Assembly (NCBI RefSeq): GCF_009911645.1
Contig: NZ_QWKI01000135.1
Span: 1-38,785 of the forward strand
DNA length: 38,785 nt
Direction of reading: 5' to 3'
Origin: Pseudoflavonifractor sp. 60
GTDB taxonomy: Bacteria > Bacillota > Clostridia > Oscillospirales > Oscillospiraceae
A model generated the notes under the pieces. It searched no databases. It was not told where the DNA came from and worked only from the letters and a program-made list of their open reading frames with translations. The position numbers and the translations under genes are program-made. This document shows, piece by piece, positions 8,002 through 15,222 of the stretch (the first letter of the stretch is position 1; each line of letters starts with the position of its first letter).

Positions 8002-8781
8002 ATGAATATGTCCTTTTACACCGGTGCGGTTGGCGCTTGGCAGCAGGAACTGCGGATGAATGTGCAGGCCAACAACATTGCCAATGTAAATAACTTTGGC
8101 TACAAGGCGGAGCGGGCCACCTTTCACCACCTGATGTACGGCAACGTGACTGGCATTGATGAGGAGCTTTTGCCCAAAGGCTCCGGCACAAAAATGGTGA
8201 AGGCCAGCGTGGACTATGAGCCCGGCGCTTACACCGACACCGGCCGCCTGTTTGACTTTGCCATTGTGGGCAACGGCTTTTTTGCCCTGTATGACCCCAC
8301 GAATGAGGAAATCACCTTTACCCGGGACGGCGCCTTTATTATGGCCCGCTTTGAGATCCCCCCCGCCGAGGACGCCGAGCCGGAGATTGACCCGGTCACC
8401 GGAGAGGAGATCCCCCCCGAGCCCACCGAGGAGTGGCGGCTCAGTGATAATGAGGGCCGCTGTGTGCTGGACAGCATGGGCAATTTTATCGTGATTGACC
8501 CGATGGACCGCCACGCCGACCTGAATGTGGGCGTCTTTGATTACCGAATTTATGACGGTATGCTCCATGCGGATAACGGTCGCTTTAGCCCCATTGAAAA
8601 AAACGGCGACCTGTATCTGGGGACCGGCGAGGTGCGGCGGGGCGTGCTGGAGACCTCCAACGTGGACCTGGCCCAGGAGTTTGTAAAGGTCATTGAGGCG
8701 CAGCGGGCATACAGCTATGCTCTGCGGATGGTCCAGACCACCGATGAGATCGAGCAGACCATAAATGGCCTGCGCAGTTAA
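8002..8781 (+). CDS. FlgG/FlhP-family flagellar rod/hook protein (second paralogue)
   Basis: 259-residue second member of the rod/hook family. The N-terminal rod motif MNVQANNIANVNNFGYKAE, the central FAIVGNGFFALYDP, and the C-terminal SNVDLAQEFVKVIEAQRAYS are all present; this C-terminal helix is closer to FlgG than that of the upstream copy. Residues ~115-150 carry an acidic, proline-rich insertion (EIPPAEDAEPEIDP and EEIPPEPTEEW) in the exposed middle domain, which the first copy lacks. An AAAGGCGTGAG ribosome site precedes the ATG. cheC starts 17 bases after the stop. This is most likely the second rod protein working with the product of the gene at 7211. Confidence 0.9.
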   Translation: MNMSFYTGAVGAWQQELRMNVQANNIANVNNFGYKAERATFHHLMYGNVTGIDEELLPKGSGTKMVKASVDYEPGAYTDTGRLFDFAIVGNGFFALYDPTNEEITFTRDGAFIMARFEIPPAEDAEPEIDPVTGEEIPPEPTEEWRLSDNEGRCVLDSMGNFIVIDPMDRHADLNVGVFDYRIYDGMLHADNGRFSPIEKNGDLYLGTGEVRRGVLETSNVDLAQEFVKVIEAQRAYSYALRMVQTTDEIEQTINGLRS

Positions 8782-8798
8782 ACAGGGAGGAAACCAAG

Positions 8799-9425
8799 AT
8801 GACGATCAAAGGCTATGACCAGATGAGCTCCCTGGAGATTGATACCCTGCGGGAAATTGGCAGCATCGGGACGGGGAACGCAGCCACCGCCCTGTCCGGT
8901 ATGCTGGGCAAGGAGGTGCGTATAACCCTGCCTGAGGTGCGTATCATGGGCTATAACGAGGCCATTGAGTGGATTGGCGGCCCGGAGGCGGTAACCGCCG
9001 GCGTACTGGTTAAGATGGGGGGCGACATGGGCGGCATTATGCTGTCTGTGCAGAAGCTGGAGCTGGTGAACATTATCCTGGAGTCCATGCTGGGAGAGAG
9101 TATCCAGGGCTATGAGGAGCTGGCAGAGTTGGAGCAGTCCGCTCTGATTGAAATTGGTAATATTATGATTTCCGCCTTTGTCAACGCATTGTCTGGCCTG
9201 GCCGGGATCGATGTGAAGCTGACAGTCCCCGCCTTTGCGGTGGATATGCAGGGCGCCATATTGGCGGTGCCTATGGCCGAGTACGGCGGTATGTCGGACT
9301 ATCTGATGACCATTGGCGGAAACTTTGTGTGCGACGGCAAGGAGGTGCCGAGCCACCTGCTGTTGTCGCCCGATCTGCGTTCTCTAAATTTTCTGCTGAG
9401 GAAGCTGGGCGTTAGCAATGAGTGA
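8799..9425 (+). CDS. cheC: CheC, CheY-P phosphatase
   Basis: 208-residue CheC-family protein that removes phosphate from CheY-P and, in Bacillus, binds CheD. The two repeated active-site helices of the family are visible: DTLREIGSIGTGNAATALSG near residue 15 and EQSALIEIGNIMISAFVNAL near residue 111, each with the conserved Glu and Asn spacing. It lacks a SpoA domain, so it is CheC and not FliY. An AGGGAGGAAA ribosome site precedes the ATG. The 3' end overlaps cheD by 8 bases, the usual coupling of the CheC-CheD pair. Confidence 0.93.
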   Translation: MTIKGYDQMSSLEIDTLREIGSIGTGNAATALSGMLGKEVRITLPEVRIMGYNEAIEWIGGPEAVTAGVLVKMGGDMGGIMLSVQKLELVNIILESMLGESIQGYEELAELEQSALIEIGNIMISAFVNALSGLAGIDVKLTVPAFAVDMQGAILAVPMAEYGGMSDYLMTIGGNFVCDGKEVPSHLLLSPDLRSLNFLLRKLGVSNE

Positions 9426-9903
9426 CAGCAAATTAACAGTGGGCATTGCCGATATGAAGATGGCACAAGGGGGAGGCGTCCTGGTAACCTACGCGCTGGG
9501 CTCCTGCATTGGGCTGTGTTTTCACGACCCGCGGCTGAAGCTGGGGGCGCTGCTCCACATTATGCTCCCCATCAATATGGAGACGGGACGGACCCACCCC
9601 CTGAAGTACGCGGACACCGGTATTCGGGAGACTCTGCGGCAGATGGAGGCAAAAGGGGCCGTGCGCAGCCGGATGACGGTGAAGATTGCCGGTGGGGCAA
9701 AGATGTTTGAAATTGCCGGCAGCAGCGCTCTGGGGAATATCGGCCAAAGGAATATTGAAAGTGTTAATACCATATTAAAACGGGAAAATATCCGTCTGCT
9801 GGGTCAGGAGGTGGGCGGAAAAATTGCCCGGACCATGTTCTTCGATATCGCCAGCGGTCAGGCCTGTGTCCGCTCCTACGGACAGAAGGATATTTTCTTT
9901 TAG
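9418..9903 (+). CDS. cheD: CheD, chemoreceptor glutamine deamidase
   Basis: 161-residue CheD enzyme, which deamidates glutamines on chemoreceptors and, in CheC systems, also stimulates CheC. The catalytic triad can be read by family position: T24, C30 (YALGSCIGLCFHD) and H47 (LLHIMLP). The KIAGGAKMF and NIGQRNIESVN motifs are also typical. The start ATG lies inside the last codons of cheC. A 49-base gap separates it from cheV. Receptor (mcp) genes are not in this window. Confidence 0.95.
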   Translation: MSDSKLTVGIADMKMAQGGGVLVTYALGSCIGLCFHDPRLKLGALLHIMLPINMETGRTHPLKYADTGIRETLRQMEAKGAVRSRMTVKIAGGAKMFEIAGSSALGNIGQRNIESVNTILKRENIRLLGQEVGGKIARTMFFDIASGQACVRSYGQKDIFF

Positions 9904-9952
9904 AATTTTGCGGTGCAGCCAGAATAGAGTAAGAGAGTGAGGAGTGTCAGAA

Positions 9953-10873
9953 ATGTCTGAGGTTCACAACAGCGGGATCCTCTTGGAATCCGGTACCAAC
10001 GAGATCGAGATCATGGAGTTTACCATTGACGATAATCTGTATGGCATCAACGTGGCCAAGGTGCGGGAGATCATTCTGTCTGCGCCGGTCAAATCCATGC
10101 CCCACGCCCACCCCGCAGTGGAGGGGATTTTCAAGCCCCGTGACACCGTCATTACTGTGGTGGACCTGCCCAAGTATCTGGGCGTGGAACAGGAGAAGAC
10201 CCCCAAGGATCTGTTTATCGTCACCAATTTTAACAAGATGTTCATTGCTTTCCGGGTTCATACTGTAGTGGGGATCAGCCGCATCTCCTGGACGGATATT
10301 CATAAGCCGGACAAGACCGTCTCCGGCGGTTCTGAGGGAGTTGCCACTGGTATTGCCCAGTGCCGCGGGGAGCTGGTGACGATTCTGGACTTTGAGCGCA
10401 TTGTGGCGGAGATTGCCCCCCAGACTACCATCCAGATGAACGAAATCGACAAGATGGGTCCCCGTGCGCGCAGTGATGAGCCCATTTGGATCGCGGAGGA
10501 CTCCATCCTGTTGTCCAAGATGATTGAGGATTGCCTCCACAAGGCGGGCTATGCGAATTTGCGCATGTATCCCAATGGCCGAGAGCTGTGGGAAGCGCTG
10601 AACGCTCTGCCCAAGGACCAGGACATCGCTATGGATGTGGCGCTGATTATCACGGATATTGAGATGCCCCAGATGGACGGCCACCGGCTGACCAAGCTGG
10701 TGAAGGATACTCCCCGGTTCAGAGAAATTCCTCTGATTATCTTCTCCTCGCTGATTAGTGAGGAAATGCGCATTAAAGGCCGTCAGTTAGGGGCCGACGA
10801 GCAAATGAGCAAGCCGGAGATTGGCCATTTGGTGGACGTTATGGACCATCTGCTGGCCACGAAGCGGAATTGA
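9953..10873 (+). CDS. cheV: CheV, CheW-receiver coupling protein
   Basis: 306-residue fusion of a CheW-like coupling domain (about residues 10-160; MEFTIDDNLYGINVAKVREI, then a C-terminal CRGELVTILDFERIV) and a receiver domain (about 180-305). The receiver has E-D acid residues in IWIAEDSILLSK, phospho-acceptor D235 in ITDIEMPQMDG and a late K in MSKPEI. CheV links receptors to CheA and adapts the array through phosphorylation. I start at the ATG at 9953, which has a GTGAGGAGTG ribosome site, and not at the in-frame GTG at 9944 inside that site. No cheW is seen here, so CheV may supply part of the coupling. Confidence 0.94.
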   Translation: MSEVHNSGILLESGTNEIEIMEFTIDDNLYGINVAKVREIILSAPVKSMPHAHPAVEGIFKPRDTVITVVDLPKYLGVEQEKTPKDLFIVTNFNKMFIAFRVHTVVGISRISWTDIHKPDKTVSGGSEGVATGIAQCRGELVTILDFERIVAEIAPQTTIQMNEIDKMGPRARSDEPIWIAEDSILLSKMIEDCLHKAGYANLRMYPNGRELWEALNALPKDQDIAMDVALIITDIEMPQMDGHRLTKLVKDTPRFREIPLIIFSSLISEEMRIKGRQLGADEQMSKPEIGHLVDVMDHLLATKRN

Positions 10874-10888
10874 TAAGGGTGAGACGAC

Positions 10889-12175
10889 ATGATAAGCAGT
10901 AAATATATCGTCCGTCAGCCAGTCAAAGACCTGAAGGGCACAATTATCGGGTACGGCATCCAGTATTACGGCGAGAATCAGGCCTATGCGGCGGATGAGG
11001 CTGGCGGCAACGAGTTCGCGGCGGCAGATACCATCTACAGCTTTTTGACCCAGAACACGGATAAGGTGCTCAAGGGCTCGCTGAACTTTATGACCTTTAC
11101 CACCAATCTGCTGATGAAGCAGACCCCTAAGCTCTTTGCCAGCAGCGACCTGGTGATTCAGGTGGGGGAGGACGTAATCATCCACCCCCTGGCCATGCGC
11201 TTTCTGGAGCGCTATGCCCGGGAGGGCTATAAGCTGGCGGTGAACGACTTCCAGTTTTCTCCCCGGTATTTTTCCATCATTGACAAGTTCGATTATATCA
11301 AAATCAACTTCCAGACCGCCGCCGATGTGAGCATCCGCAACATTGTGGAGCTGGCCCACAGCATGGGGAAGAAGTGCATTGCCATTGGTGTGGATACCGA
11401 GGAGCTGTATCAGAAGGCCTTTATCATGGAGGTTGACGCCATGGAGGGTCTGTGGGTTGCGGAAAAGCTGTTGACAGCGGTCCACTCCAGCAGCTTTCTC
11501 CAGAGCAGCTTTTTCCAGCTGATGGTGGCCATCAACCGGGACGACCCGGACGTGGACGAGATCGAGCGGATCATTTCCATGGACGCTGTTCTCACCTACA
11601 GCCTGCTGAAAATCGTCAATTCCAGCTATTTTGCTCTGCGCAACCGTGCCACTGATATCCATCAGGCCATTGTGGTGATGGGTCTGGGCCAGCTGCGCCA
11701 GTGGATCTATCTGCTGGGCACCAACAACAGCGAGGAGGGGCCCGACGCCAACCAGGAGGAGTTCCTGAAGCTGTCCTTCATGCGGGCCAGCTTTTGCAGC
11801 GCCCTGATGAAGCTGGCCAAGGATATGCCGATTTCTCAGAACGAGGCCTACCTGATGGGGATGTTCTCCACGCTGAACTATCTCATTGCTGCCCCCCTGG
11901 AGGAGATTTTGGCGGACCTGCCCATTGCGCAGGAGGTGAAGGACGCCCTGCTCTTTCACTCCGGCCGGTGCGGCGAGCTGTATGACTTGGTGCTGAGCTA
12001 TGAGCGGGCGGACTGGAAGGTGATTGGTGACTTGGCTGAGGCACTGGAGATTCCGGTGAATCTGCTGACCAATACCTATTTCCACTGCCTTGGCGATGTG
12101 AACAATATCTGGCGTTCGCTGATGGAGAGCGGCGAGGATATGGCTCCGGCGCCCTCCGCCCCTGCCCCCCAATAA
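10889..12175 (+). CDS. Degenerate EAL plus HDOD domain protein (YuxH-like)
   Basis: 428-residue cytoplasmic protein with an N-terminal EAL-fold domain (about residues 1-195) and an HDOD domain (about 196-400), ending in a Pro/Ala tail. The EAL fold shows in KLAVNDFQFSPRYFSIIDKF and DYIKINF, but the E-A-L triplet and most metal ligands of active c-di-GMP phosphodiesterases are not found, so catalysis is unlikely. The HDOD part includes DAVLTYSLLKIVNSSYFALR and HQAIVVMGLGQLRQWI. It is the last gene of the flagellar/chemotaxis run, 15 bases after cheV, and ends at a strong terminator. A signalling or scaffold role in motility is inferred from this position; the biochemical role is not known. Confidence 0.88.
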   Translation: MISSKYIVRQPVKDLKGTIIGYGIQYYGENQAYAADEAGGNEFAAADTIYSFLTQNTDKVLKGSLNFMTFTTNLLMKQTPKLFASSDLVIQVGEDVIIHPLAMRFLERYAREGYKLAVNDFQFSPRYFSIIDKFDYIKINFQTAADVSIRNIVELAHSMGKKCIAIGVDTEELYQKAFIMEVDAMEGLWVAEKLLTAVHSSSFLQSSFFQLMVAINRDDPDVDEIERIISMDAVLTYSLLKIVNSSYFALRNRATDIHQAIVVMGLGQLRQWIYLLGTNNSEEGPDANQEEFLKLSFMRASFCSALMKLAKDMPISQNEAYLMGMFSTLNYLIAAPLEEILADLPIAQEVKDALLFHSGRCGELYDLVLSYERADWKVIGDLAEALEIPVNLLTNTYFHCLGDVNNIWRSLMESGEDMAPAPSAPAPQ

Positions 12176-12208
12176 CATTTTTTGACAAAACGGCTAAAAG
12201 CGCAATAA

Positions 12209-12247
12209 AAGGTACGGCAGTCCAGTAGGATTGCCGTACCTTGTTTT
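12209..12247. terminator. Bidirectional intrinsic terminator after the flagellar/chemotaxis operon
   Basis: Perfect 11-bp inverted repeat: AAGGTACGGCA at 12209-12219 and TGCCGTACCTT at 12232-12242, with a 12-base loop, then GTTTTT on the + strand. On the - strand the same stem is followed by TTTTATTG, so it also ends the convergent aminotransferase gene. Confidence 0.92.
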
Positions 12248-12297
12248 TGTAATGATGGACTGGAGTGAGCGCCATGATTTGGGCCGAAACTCCAGCG

Positions 12298-13479
12298 TTA
12301 CTTGTAGAAATCCGCCAGCTCCTTAAACTTGGGCAGGGCGCGGCGGATGGTTTCAGTCTGGACGCAGTAGGAGATGCGCACATGACCGGGCGCACCAAAG
12401 CCGGAGCCGGGAACAACCAGCAGGTCCAGCTGTTTGGCCCGTTCGCTGAAAGCCATATCGTCGCTTTCCAGAGTGCGTGGGAAGAGGTAGAAGGCTCCGC
12501 CGGGCTCCACCACATGATAGCCCATCTCCCGCAGAGAGGTGACCAGCAGATTTCGGTTGGTCTCATACACTGTGATGTCAGAGGTCATGTCGCAGCACAG
12601 GGAGGTGACCTGCTGAAACAGGCTGGGGGCGCACACATAGCCCAGAGACCGGCCTGCGCCCGCCACTGCGGCGTAGACGTCGCCGCTGTCGGTAATGTCT
12701 CCGGGGACCAGTACATAGCCAATACGCTCGCCGGGCAGAGACAGGGACTTGGAGAAGGAGTAGCACACAATGGTGTCCCGATAGATGTGGGGGCCCCAGG
12801 GGACATCTACACCGGAGTATATGATTTCCCGGTAGGGCTCATCCGAGATCAGATAGATGGGGTGGCCGTATTCCCGGCTCTTTTCGGTGAGGATTCCGGC
12901 CAGCCGTTCTAGGGTTGCTCTGGAGTAAACGACCCCGGAGGGATTGTTGGGGCTGTTGATCAGTACACCCTTGGTCTTGGGACTGAGGGAGGCTTGGAAG
13001 GCGTCAAAGTCGATCTGAAAGGCTTCAATCTCTGGGGGGATCAGGACCATCTTGGCCCCGGCTCCTTCAATAAATACCTTATACTCCGGAAAGTAGGGGG
13101 CGAAGACGATAAACTCGTCTCCGGGGCAGGCCAGGCCGTTGAAGACACAGCACAGAGAGGCGGCGGCCCCCACAGTGAGGTAGAGCTGTCCGGCGGTGTA
13201 GTGGGAGCCATACCGGCGGTTGAGGGAATCGGCGAAGCGCTCCCGGGCGTCGGCAGCCCCCTGGGCGCTGGTATAGGCGTGAATTAGATCGGACTGCTCC
13301 TGAAGCAGGCGGATGGCCGTATCGTTAACGGCATCGGGGGCGGGAACGCTGGGATTGCCTAGGGAGAAGTCGAAGACGTTTTCTGCCCCCACTTGGGCAG
13401 CGCGGAGCTTACCGTATTCAAACAGCTCCCGGATCACGGACCGGGCAGTACCCAGTCCCTTCATACGTTCAGAAACCAT
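12298..13479 (-). CDS. Class I/II pyridoxal-phosphate aminotransferase
   Basis: 393-residue fold-type I PLP enzyme that moves amino groups between amino acids and 2-oxo acids; the substrate cannot be read from sequence. Visible motifs are the substrate-loop NPSVP near the N-terminus, the cofactor segment LINSPNNPSGVVYSR, ISDEPYR, and the Schiff-base lysine K244 in SFSKSLSLPGERIGY. The frame is open to a TTG at 13500, but the ATG at 13479 has a CAGGAGGT ribosome site six bases upstream, so I start there. It has its own promoter (13510-13538) and shares a terminator with the chemotaxis operon. It stands alone, with no biosynthetic neighbour to suggest a pathway. Confidence 0.93.
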   Translation of the reverse strand: MVSERMKGLGTARSVIRELFEYGKLRAAQVGAENVFDFSLGNPSVPAPDAVNDTAIRLLQEQSDLIHAYTSAQGAADARERFADSLNRRYGSHYTAGQLYLTVGAAASLCCVFNGLACPGDEFIVFAPYFPEYKVFIEGAGAKMVLIPPEIEAFQIDFDAFQASLSPKTKGVLINSPNNPSGVVYSRATLERLAGILTEKSREYGHPIYLISDEPYREIIYSGVDVPWGPHIYRDTIVCYSFSKSLSLPGERIGYVLVPGDITDSGDVYAAVAGAGRSLGYVCAPSLFQQVTSLCCDMTSDITVYETNRNLLVTSLREMGYHVVEPGGAFYLFPRTLESDDMAFSERAKQLDLLVVPGSGFGAPGHVRISYCVQTETIRRALPKFKELADFYK

Positions 13480-13509
13480 AGGAAAAACCTCCTGAATCAA
13501 ACTTGTCCT

Positions 13510-13538
13510 ATTATATCATAAGAGTTTACCGGAGTAAA
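13510..13538 (-). promoter_or_regulatory. Sigma-A promoter of the aminotransferase gene
   Basis: On the - strand, TTTACT (13533-13538) and TATAAT (13510-13515) are separated by 17 bases, just upstream of the ribosome site. The -10 is a perfect consensus match. Confidence 0.75.
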
Positions 13539-13778
13539 GCGAAAAGTGAACAGGGCGGGGAAATCAATGGTGGCTGCGCAGCGTGTAAAAGTCCCAGAAA
13601 AGAGCAGAAAAACGGCGGGACGGACCGCTCATCCTGCAAAAGGAGGGCAAAAAGCACAGAAATTGATTTTCAGGGGGTACAGGAGAGGGGAAAATCGAAA
13701 ATTGCTAAAAACTGTAAGAAATGATGAAGTAGACGAAGAAAAGTTTTGAAAACCCGACAGATTTGGAAAATTGTAACC
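13539..13778. other. Intergenic stretch with no gene recognised
   Basis: About 240 bases between two divergent promoters. Short open frames cross it, but they are rich in Lys/Arg/Gly, lack a ribosome site, and resemble no family. The sequence is purine-rich on the + strand (repeated AAA and GGG runs). I see no stable hairpin or repeat. Confidence 0.6.
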
Positions 13779-13807
13779 TTTACAAAGAGGGGTAGGAGGT
13801 CTATAAT
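13779..13807 (+). promoter_or_regulatory. Sigma-A promoter of the Enzyme I N-domain gene
   Basis: TTTACA (13779-13784) and TATAAT (13802-13807) with a 17-base spacer, ending 44 bases before the ATG. This is a near-consensus strong promoter, so the truncated Enzyme I is transcribed on its own. Confidence 0.82.
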
Positions 13808-13851
13808 TTTTAATGCTGCCGAAATATTAGCTTGGAAGGAGGGGCGGCAGT

Positions 13852-14613
13852 ATGCAGGTTATAAAGGGCAAGGCCATTATGAACCAGATTGTAGCGGGCC
13901 GTCTGTGCTTCTACCGCCGTCCTGCGCCGCAGGTCCACCTGTATACCCAGGGGGATTGGCGGCAGGAGATTAACCGGTTCCACCAGGCCCAGCAGACCGC
14001 AATATTGGAGCTGAACACCCTGTACCACCGGGCCATTAACCAGGTGGGCGAGGGGGTTGCCTCCATCTTCCTGATCCACGGGATGCTGCTGGAGGACCAC
14101 GACTATGTGGAGACAGTCCGTTCCCTCATCCAGGGCCAGGGGGCCACGGCGGAGTATGCGGTGCAGATGGCGGAGGTCAGCTTTGCCGCCGCCTTTGCCG
14201 CGATGGACAGCCCCTATATGCGGGCCAGGGCGGTGGATATCCGGGATATTTCCCAGAGAGTTCTGCGCTCACTGATGGGAGGGCGGCAGACCCTGTTGAT
14301 GGACGAGCCCGCGATTCTGGTGGCGGACGAGTACCTGCCCAGCGAGGTGATGGACTTTGACCAGCGCCGCCTGCTGGGGCTAATAACCCGGAAGGGCAGC
14401 CTGGACAGCCACACCGCTATGCTGGTTCGGGCCTACCACATCCCCGCCATTGTGGAGGTGCCCCTCCCGTCCAGATGCGAGGGAAGACCCGCCCTGATGG
14501 ACGGCTACACCGGAAATGTGTACATAGACCCGGACCAGGAGCAAATGGACCTGCTGCGGGAGCTCTACCAGGCCAATGGACGGCCCAAGGGGCTGGCAAT
14601 GAGTATGTTATAA
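13852..14613 (+). CDS. Stand-alone PTS Enzyme I N-terminal domain protein
   Basis: 253-residue protein matching only the N-terminal half of PTS Enzyme I. The HPr-binding helical part is present (IFLIHGMLLEDHDYVETVRS near residue 67, and YMRARAVDIRDISQRVLRSL). The swivelling phosphohistidine domain is also present, with LGLITRKGSLDSHTAMLVRA and the expected phospho-acceptor H187, then AYHIPAIV and YTGNVYIDP. The C-terminal PEP-binding barrel is entirely absent. The stop is followed within 10 bases by a strong terminator, so this is a complete short gene and not a frameshift seen here. It cannot take phosphate from PEP by the known route. Possible roles are phosphate relay with HPr-like partners or regulation by binding; both are inference. 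An AAGGAGGGG ribosome site precedes the ATG. Confidence 0.88.
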   Translation: MQVIKGKAIMNQIVAGRLCFYRRPAPQVHLYTQGDWRQEINRFHQAQQTAILELNTLYHRAINQVGEGVASIFLIHGMLLEDHDYVETVRSLIQGQGATAEYAVQMAEVSFAAAFAAMDSPYMRARAVDIRDISQRVLRSLMGGRQTLLMDEPAILVADEYLPSEVMDFDQRRLLGLITRKGSLDSHTAMLVRAYHIPAIVEVPLPSRCEGRPALMDGYTGNVYIDPDQEQMDLLRELYQANGRPKGLAMSML

Positions 14614-14619
14614 TAAGGC

Positions 14620-14657
14620 AGTCCCCCGGCGTAAGCCGGGGGACTTGTTGTTTTTTT
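14620..14657 (+). terminator. Intrinsic terminator after the Enzyme I N-domain gene
   Basis: Perfect 11-bp stem (14620-14630 with 14635-14645) closed by a GTAA tetraloop, followed by TTGTTGTTTTTTT. A textbook rho-independent terminator. Confidence 0.95.
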
Positions 14658-14674
14658 ACAGAGCAGCCCGGATA

Positions 14675-14890
14675 TCAGTCCTTTGAACGGTCGATTTCGC
14701 TTCCAATCTTATTTCCGCTCAGGCCGCCAATCACGCCGCCGACAACCGCGCCGGGGACTGTACCTGCCACTCCGCCCAAAGGGCCCGCCACAATGCCAAC
14801 TCCGGCGCCTAGCTTAGCGCCAGCCGCCGCTCCAGCCAACAGGCCGCTCACGGTTCCAGCTACTTCCGCGTCTCTTGATTTTCCAAACAT
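14675..14890 (-). CDS. Glycine-zipper small hydrophobic protein
   Basis: 71-residue protein made of Gly/Ala/Val-rich membrane-type helix, with charged ends (MFGKSRDAE at the start, SEIDRSKD at the end). Residues ~12-62 hold many overlapping GxxxG/GxxxA repeats (GTVSGLLAGAAAG, GGVIGGLSGNKIG), a glycine-zipper pattern used for tight helix packing in membranes. It has no cleavable signal peptide and no double-glycine leader. A GGAGGT ribosome site lies seven bases before the ATG. The 53-aa gene at 14908-15069 ends 17 bases upstream, so the two form an operon opposite an XRE regulator. The function is unknown. Bacteriocin-like, pore-forming or membrane-scaffold roles are possible, and none is shown by sequence. 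Confidence 0.75.
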   Translation of the reverse strand: MFGKSRDAEVAGTVSGLLAGAAAGAKLGAGVGIVAGPLGGVAGTVPGAVVGGVIGGLSGNKIGSEIDRSKD

Positions 14891-14907
14891 ATCAATACCT
14901 CCACTCG

Positions 14908-15069
14908 TTATTTACAGACAATCGTATCAGTTATTTGCCCACACGTCTTGTAGATTTCAGCAAGAGTTCCCGGTACTCCTCCCACCTCTTCCCTGATGAC
15001 ATCGCACAGGATATCCCTCACAACAGGGCGCATTGGGTGCATGTCCACAAAGCTCTGAAATATACTCAT
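14908..15069 (-). CDS. 53-aa protein of unknown function, first gene of the small operon
   Basis: Short gene of 54 codons read on the - strand from ATG at 15069 to TAA at 14908-14910. A full AGGAGG ribosome site stands seven bases upstream, and the sigma-A promoter at 15120-15148 lies at the right distance. The protein begins MSIFQSFVDMHPMRP, has Cys at positions 22, 43 and 52, and ends TDTIVCK. It has no signal peptide or clear membrane segment and resembles no family I know. It is followed after 17 bases by the glycine-zipper gene. A regulator, immunity or modification partner of the zipper protein is conceivable. The strong expression signals are the main support that it is real. Confidence 0.68.
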   Translation of the reverse strand: MSIFQSFVDMHPMRPVVRDILCDVIREEVGGVPGTLAEIYKTCGQITDTIVCK

Positions 15070-15119
15070 ACTGCTTCCTCCTGTAATTGTATTTTTGGCT
15101 GGTATACAGCCTCAGATTA

Positions 15120-15148
15120 ACTATACTATAAAATTCGTAACTTGTAAA
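15120..15148 (-). promoter_or_regulatory. Promoter of the 53-aa/glycine-zipper operon
   Basis: On the - strand, TTTACA (15143-15148) and TATAGT (15120-15125) are separated by 17 bases. The -35 hexamer lies inside the palindrome at 15137-15153, so a bound regulator would block polymerase. Confidence 0.72.
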
Positions 15149-15155
15149 GTTACAA
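15137..15155. promoter_or_regulatory. Palindromic operator candidate between divergent genes
   Basis: GTAACTT-GTA-AAGTTAC (15137-15153) is a perfect 7-bp inverted repeat. Overlapping it, TTGTAA-AG-TTACAA (15142-15155) is a second perfect dyad. They cover the -35 regions of both divergent promoters. The adjacent XRE protein is the obvious candidate binder (inference). Confidence 0.65.
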
Positions 15156-15177
15156 AAATTATATTTTACGTTATATA
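15150..15177 (+). promoter_or_regulatory. Promoter of the XRE regulator gene
   Basis: TTACAA (15150-15155) and TATATA (15172-15177) with a 16-base spacer. The -35 overlaps the palindrome shared with the opposite promoter, which would allow autoregulation. Confidence 0.55.
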
Positions 15178-15222
15178 CCTTCTGCGGATATGTGGGTACA
15201 ATTACACACAAGAGGTGGGCAT

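Noticed and set aside
13503-13749. Two overlapping short frames upstream of the Enzyme I fragment
   Set aside because: Composition is Lys/Arg/Gly-biased, no ribosome sites, and they cross the promoter of the aminotransferase gene.
14957-15211. 84-codon - strand frame overlapping the 53-aa gene
   Set aside because: It starts inside the opposite promoter region, lacks a ribosome site, and runs through the predicted promoter and palindrome. The frame at 14908-15069 has a full AGGAGG site.
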